Below, piece by piece: positions 38,533 to 42,163 of a DNA stretch of 42,163 nt; the stretch's first letter is position 1, and every line of letters starts with the position of its first letter. A program made the position numbers and the translations under genes. Below the pieces are notes generated by a model. The model saw only the letters and a list, made by a program, of their open reading frames with translations. It was not told the origin of the DNA and searched no databases. Source of the stretch: Nanogingivalis sp963545035 (GTDB lineage: Bacteria; Patescibacteriota; Saccharimonadia; Saccharimonadales; Saccharimonadaceae); NCBI GenBank assembly GCA_963545035.1, contig CAUUHU010000002.1, forward strand, positions 1 to 42,163. The letters run 5' to 3'.

Positions 38533-39120
38533 TTATGGTTTTTTAAAAATAGCCAATGTTGCTTCAACATCTTTTGGGATGTTATATCTTCTACACCATT
38601 CATCGACAGCCTTTGACGCTCCAGGTAGCGCCTGATTACCATAATCATCAACAATAATAACCGCCCCACTCTCAAGATTGTTCCATATCAAATTAAGTGG
38701 GTCTAAAATTGAATCGTAATAATCTCCATCCAAAAAAGCAAAGCTAATTTTTGGAGGAATTTGCTCTCGTGAAATCTGATTAAACCAACCTTTTGTGATT
38801 TTTGGCATTTTCTTAACATTTGCTTTTCTTAGATTCGAAATTAATTGTTTCTTACTTGCATGAAGCTCACCTTTTTTAAAATCCTCACCCAATGAATTTA
38901 TATCTTCAGCAGATTTTTCCGGAAGACCTTCGAAGGAATCATACAACCAAAGATGTTTCTCACCGCCCCATTCCTCAATCTTTTTCGCCAAAAAAACACT
39001 AGTAGTTCCAACATAGCATCCAAATTCAACAATATCACCAAAAATTGCACGAGTCTTTTCGAGCTCGCGCAAAATTATTTGAATTTCGCGTTCGTTAACT
39101 TGATCACTTAGTAATTTCAT
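38533..39120 (-). CDS. TylF/MycF-like SAM-dependent methyltransferase
   Basis: 195 aa. SAM-binding V-E-F-G-C-Y-V-G-T-T-S-V-F (32-44), Y-D-S-F-E-G-L-P-E-K-S, F-A-F-L-D-G-D-Y-Y-D-S-I and V-I-I-V-D-D-Y-G match the macrocin O-methyltransferase (TylF) family, here at a reduced length (about 250 usual). Family members methylate sugars or similar hydroxyls with metal help; a cell-surface glycan is the likely substrate. Its own promoter lies inside the upstream gene, with the -10 8 nt before the ATG. Confidence 0.88.
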   Translation of the reverse strand: MKLLSDQVNEREIQIILRELEKTRAIFGDIVEFGCYVGTTSVFLAKKIEEWGGEKHLWLYDSFEGLPEKSAEDINSLGEDFKKGELHASKKQLISNLRKANVKKMPKITKGWFNQISREQIPPKISFAFLDGDYYDSILDPLNLIWNNLESGAVIIVDDYGNQALPGASKAVDEWCRRYNIPKDVEATLAIFKKP

Positions 39121-39128
39121 TAGTATCT

Positions 39129-39157
39129 ATTATACTACGAACGCTTAATTGTACCAA
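39129..39157 (-). promoter_or_regulatory. Promoter of the TylF-like gene
   Basis: TTGGTA (39152-39157), 17 nt, TATAAT (39129-39134), 8 nt before the ATG. Overlaps the 3' end of the preceding gene; the message would have almost no leader. Confidence 0.7.
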
Positions 39158-39560
39158 CTATATCGTAAATCTCATTCTCGTCAACAGGTTGAAACTCACC
39201 AGAAACCTCAACACCATTAGAACCGGCTTCTCCGCCATAAAACTCTAGGATATTGTTTCCTCCAGATATTGCGTATTTTTTGCCTTTCGAATCGATAATT
39301 CCAACCTTACATTTTGTCGAAGAATCAGTTTTACCCTGCTTAGTTGATAAACAAATTAGATTTCCTGATATTGTTACTATCTTTGAAGACTCTTCTTTTT
39401 TATTATCGTTTAAACCACGATGCACCGAAGGTATTGTAAAATCAAGAAGTTTAACTACAAAAGCAGTTGCAAAAACTATTGCTACTAAAACTAGAATTAT
39501 CAATATTGAAGTTAATTTTTGATGAAAAGATTCTCTTTGATATTTTGAAATTTCTCTCAT
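39135..39560 (-). CDS. Small anchored extracytoplasmic protein
   Basis: 141 aa. Cytoplasmic basic tail, one TM helix at ~17-40, then a ~95-residue beta-rich external domain (I-V-T-I-S-G-N-L-I-C-L-S, K-V-G-I-I-D-S-K-G-K-K-Y-A-I, V-E-V-S-G-E-F-Q-P-V) with an OB-like strand pattern and two Cys that could pair. It starts 4 nt after the yfcC stop codon, so it is co-transcribed with arcB-yfcC; its link with arginine transport is unknown. Confidence 0.7.
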   Translation of the reverse strand: MREISKYQRESFHQKLTSILIILVLVAIVFATAFVVKLLDFTIPSVHRGLNDNKKEESSKIVTISGNLICLSTKQGKTDSSTKCKVGIIDSKGKKYAISGGNNILEFYGGEAGSNGVEVSGEFQPVDENEIYDIVGTIKRS

Positions 39561-39564
39561 TTCA

Positions 39565-41235
39565 TTATTTCAAGAATCCCATCGCAATAATTACAACTAA
39601 ACTGATAATTGTTAAAATTGCCATAATTGGAGCCGTCCGCTTTACCCAGTTTTTATATGGCACGCCAGCAAGTGCTAAACCAGCCATTAATGATGCAATC
39701 GTTGGTGCAATCATATTTAGTAATCCCGAGGCTGTCGCGAATGCAACAACAGCAATCTCTTTAGTAGAACCAGCTAAACTTGCAACAGGTGCAATAATTG
39801 GCATTGTTGCTTCCGCTAAACCTGAAGATGAAGGAATTATAAACGACATTGGGATATAGAAGATAAATGCCAAAACACCAAATATTTGCGAAGGTACCTT
39901 GCGTAACAAGTCTTCACCCCAATAAACAATTGTATCTTGAATTCCACCAGCACGCATTAAAACACCAATCGCAGCAGCAACTGCAATAATCAACGCAACA
40001 TTTAATAGATCGGCTGAACCTGCAAGGAAAGTGTTAGTTACTGAAACATCTTCTTTCTTAAATTCTTCATAATATAGAATTTTAATAAGAACTGTCGATA
40101 TCAAGAATAATGCTGAAATCTCATTAAAGTACCAACTACCAAACGCTACTGAGTGTTCAAAACCAAAAACTGGTCCGACAATAGGTAGAGTTGCAAGCCA
40201 TTCATGCCATTCTTTAAAGAAAGAAACACCTAAATCTTCCCATGGAATTAATGACATAACCATTACAAGGAACGTGAAGCCAAAAATACCCATAACGAAT
40301 TTTCGCTCAAGAGTAAATTTTGGAATATTCGAAGCATCAATCGCTTTAACTGCTGGTTTACCTTTCGAGTCTTCAGCGTAACCACCAGCTTTAACTTTTC
40401 CAGCATATCGCATCGTAAAGATAATTGAAGCGATCAGAGACGCGACTAAGATAATAAATTGAGGCAAAAGAACTTTCGAAAGATCCGCCCCGGCAGCATT
40501 TGCGGCAATTCCTGTTGAAAATGGGTTAACAGTTGAAGCTAAAACGCCAACTCCGGCACCCAGAACAATCACCATTACTGCGGTCATTGCATTATAGCCA
40601 GCCGCTAACATAATTGGCACGACTAATGCATAAAAAGCCACTGCTTCTTCTTGCATACCATAAGTCGTTCCACCAATTGCAAAGAGTGTCATTAAGACTG
40701 GGATCAACCACTTCTCTTTGCCTTTCATTTTTTTGAGTAGCCCACCGATTGAAGCATCGAGAGCACCAGTTTTCATTACGACACCCAAAAATCCACCAAG
40801 GATTAGCACGAAGACAATAACGTCAAGTTTGTTCACCATTCCATAAATTGGTGAAGTGAAAATATCCCAAAAACCTTGTTTTAGATTAATATAGAAATCT
40901 TTGTTGTCTTTTTTGGCATTTTCATAATCTTTTTCAGCGTTTTTATATCCTTTACTTTCAGCGTCAGAAACTGAAATCTCATTTTTTGGGTCCTTAACTT
41001 CCTCGACAACCTTCAAACGTTTTTCGGTTCGAGTATAGCTTCCTGCTTTAATTGAAGAATCACCTTTTTCGTTGGTTGTATATTCATATCGCCCTGACGG
41101 AATTAACCAAGTTAATCCCGCCATAATCGCGATTATAATAAACAAAACACTAAAAGCTGAAGGTGATTTAAAAACTTTCAGTTTTTTCGAAACCTTTTTA
41201 TCGGTTTTTTTTGCATCAACTTTTTTTGTAGCCAT
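39565..41235 (-). CDS. yfcC: YfcC-family transporter, probable arginine/ornithine antiporter
   Basis: 556 aa. Lys-rich cytoplasmic N-terminus, then about 12 hydrophobic helices. Family features: A-G-L-T-W-L-I-P-S-G-R-Y-E-Y near the first helix, K-T-G-A-L-D-A-S-I-G, G-G-T-T-Y-G-M-Q-E-E-A-V-A-F-Y, S-T-V-N-P-F-S-T-G-I-A, and I-P-S-S-S-G-L-A-E-A-T-M-P-I-I near the C-terminus. YfcC (C4-dicarboxylate-carrier superfamily) proteins often accompany arginine deiminase genes. Location 13 nt after arcB supports arginine/ornithine exchange here. AGGAG before the ATG. Confidence 0.88.
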   Translation of the reverse strand: MATKKVDAKKTDKKVSKKLKVFKSPSAFSVLFIIIAIMAGLTWLIPSGRYEYTTNEKGDSSIKAGSYTRTEKRLKVVEEVKDPKNEISVSDAESKGYKNAEKDYENAKKDNKDFYINLKQGFWDIFTSPIYGMVNKLDVIVFVLILGGFLGVVMKTGALDASIGGLLKKMKGKEKWLIPVLMTLFAIGGTTYGMQEEAVAFYALVVPIMLAAGYNAMTAVMVIVLGAGVGVLASTVNPFSTGIAANAAGADLSKVLLPQFIILVASLIASIIFTMRYAGKVKAGGYAEDSKGKPAVKAIDASNIPKFTLERKFVMGIFGFTFLVMVMSLIPWEDLGVSFFKEWHEWLATLPIVGPVFGFEHSVAFGSWYFNEISALFLISTVLIKILYYEEFKKEDVSVTNTFLAGSADLLNVALIIAVAAAIGVLMRAGGIQDTIVYWGEDLLRKVPSQIFGVLAFIFYIPMSFIIPSSSGLAEATMPIIAPVASLAGSTKEIAVVAFATASGLLNMIAPTIASLMAGLALAGVPYKNWVKRTAPIMAILTIISLVVIIAMGFLK

Positions 41236-41248
41236 TTTTTCTCCTAAA

Positions 41249-42163
41249 TTACAAAGTTAAAGCCATTACTGCTTTAATTGTGTGCATTCGATTTTCAGCT
41301 TCATCAAACACAATTGAAGCGTTTGAATTGAAAACTTCGTCTGTAACTTCCATTTCTTTCAAACCATATTTTTCAAAAATTTCCTGACCAACTTTAGTGT
41401 TTAAGTCATGAAAAGCTGGTAAACAGTGCATGAATTTTACGTTCGGATTGCCCGTTGCGTGAAGAAGTGCAGTATTAACTTGGAATCCTCGAAGCTGATG
41501 AATTCGCTCTTCAAACTTATCTTCTTCACCCATTGAAACCCACACGTCAGTATAAATGAAATCTGCACCATGAGCGGCACCGTATAGGTCATCTGTAATT
41601 GTGATTTTCGCACCAGTTTCGTGCGCGATTTCACGACATTTTTCAACCAAAGCTTGGTCTGGATGAAGTTCATTTGGCGCAGCAATTCGAAAATCAACGC
41701 CCATTTTTGCGGCCCCAATCATTAAACTATTAGCCATATTGTTTCGTCCGTCACCAACGAAAACTAATTTAGCACCCTTCAAGTAACCAAGATGTTCTTC
41801 CATAGTCATAAAATCTGCCAAAATTTGAGTTGGGTGATATAAATCAGTTAGCCCATTCCAAACTGGAACACCAGCGTATTTCGCGAGTTCTTCAACAGTC
41901 GAATGAGCAAATCCACGAAATTCGATTCCGTCAAATGATCGTCCAAGCACAATTGCCGTATCTTTGACTGATTCTTTTTTACCCATTTGAATATCATCTT
42001 TACCTAAGAATTCTGGGTGAATTCCTAAATCACGAGCTGCTACGGTGAAAGCAGTTCGAGTTCGAGTTGAAGTTTTTTCGAAAAGCAACGCAACCTGCTT
42101 ACCTTCATGAATTTTATGTGGAATTCCAGCACGTTTTAGACGTTTATATTCATGCGCTGCATC
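41249..42163 (-). CDS. arcB: Ornithine carbamoyltransferase, catabolic type (5' partial)
   Basis: Frame is open to the right edge; the visible part is 304 codons of about 330. Carbamoyl-phosphate loop S-T-R-T-R-T (in F-E-K-T-S-T-R-T-R-T-A-F), K-E-S-V-K-D-T-A-I-V-L-G-R, H-P-T-Q-I-L-A-D, G-D-G-R-N-N-M-A-N-S, and M-H-C-L-P-A-F-H-D with the catalytic Cys. The sequence type and the adjacent YfcC gene indicate the arginine deiminase direction (citrulline + Pi to ornithine + carbamoyl-P). An arginine deiminase and carbamate kinase probably lie beyond the edge or elsewhere. Confidence 0.95.
   Translation of the reverse strand, partial: DAAHEYKRLKRAGIPHKIHEGKQVALLFEKTSTRTRTAFTVAARDLGIHPEFLGKDDIQMGKKESVKDTAIVLGRSFDGIEFRGFAHSTVEELAKYAGVPVWNGLTDLYHPTQILADFMTMEEHLGYLKGAKLVFVGDGRNNMANSLMIGAAKMGVDFRIAAPNELHPDQALVEKCREIAHETGAKITITDDLYGAAHGADFIYTDVWVSMGEEDKFEERIHQLRGFQVNTALLHATGNPNVKFMHCLPAFHDLNTKVGQEIFEKYGLKEMEVTDEVFNSNASIVFDEAENRMHTIKAVMALTL

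Noticed and set aside
1..42163. Alternative genetic code (UGA read as Gly, as in Gracilibacteria/Absconditabacteria)
   Set aside because: Long conserved genes (uvrA, aspS, xfp) have no internal UGA, and UGA ends several genes cleanly.
1..42163. CRISPR arrays, insertion sequences, prophage or integrative-element ends
   Set aside because: No regularly spaced direct repeats, transposase or integrase motifs, or tRNA-flanking direct repeats were seen.

Overview
The window is a low-GC, gene-dense, mostly minus-strand bacterial segment that I read as a host-associated Candidatus Saccharibacteria (TM7/CPR) genome or a close relative. The clues are small and shortened housekeeping proteins (HrcA 247 aa, UvrC 519 aa), a phosphoketolase with no upper-glycolysis partner in view, a catabolic ornithine carbamoyltransferase beside a YfcC-type antiporter, many genes with no recognisable family, and standard UGA stops, which argues against Gracilibacteria and Absconditabacteria. 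The phylum is an inference from gene content. No rRNA or other marker in the window proves it.

Layout. 1-1943 (+): the end of a GmrSD-like DUF262/DUF1524 restriction gene and an unrecognised partner. 1965-6523 (-): phosphoketolase behind a candidate structured RNA, then the heat-shock operon hrcA-oxidoreductase-grpE under a CIRCE operator. 6548-7612 (+): two related small orphan genes, the second behind a long structured leader. 7620-10444 (-): guanylate kinase, an unknown/metalloprotease pair and yebC. 10472-12863 (-): a membrane protein / ATP-cone / cysteine-less flavoprotein operon. 12925-14416: a 37-aa orphan, three tRNAs that all carry anticodon CAT (elongator Met, initiator fMet, probably Ile2), an FtsB/DivIC-like gene and a small conserved protein. 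14423-16702 (-): uvrC and a two-TM protein. 16745-18818 (+): an island of four orphan or regulatory genes, the first with a trinucleotide repeat inside its promoter.

18871-22160 (-): a kinase-like/class I aldolase fusion and an RclA-like flavin reductase. 22287-24329 (-): a histidine phosphatase/glycosyltransferase fusion and tRNA-Asn. 24395-28362 (-): a PadR / PspC / ABC ATPase / permease operon. 28382-37356 (-): galE, uvrA, and an aspS operon that also holds trmB and envelope genes, then a CBS-domain membrane protein. 37425-38156 (+): a membrane-anchored DsbA-like oxidoreductase. 38225-42163 (-): a 30-aa ORF with its own promoter, a TylF-like methyltransferase, a small membrane protein, the YfcC antiporter and arcB, which is cut by the right edge.

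How the parts fit. Carbon flow is fermentative (phosphoketolase, aldolase), with arginine catabolism at the right end. DNA repair (uvrA, uvrC) and envelope and redox stress functions (DsbA, PspC/ABC, RclA-like, HrcA/CIRCE) suit a host-associated epibiont. Two DNA-level signals cross the whole window. One is a roughly ten-fold excess of the palindrome TTCGAA, mostly inside TTTCGAAA. The other is a set of genes whose -10 box sits 6-8 nt before the start codon, implying leaderless mRNAs, while operon-internal genes keep good Shine-Dalgarno sites.
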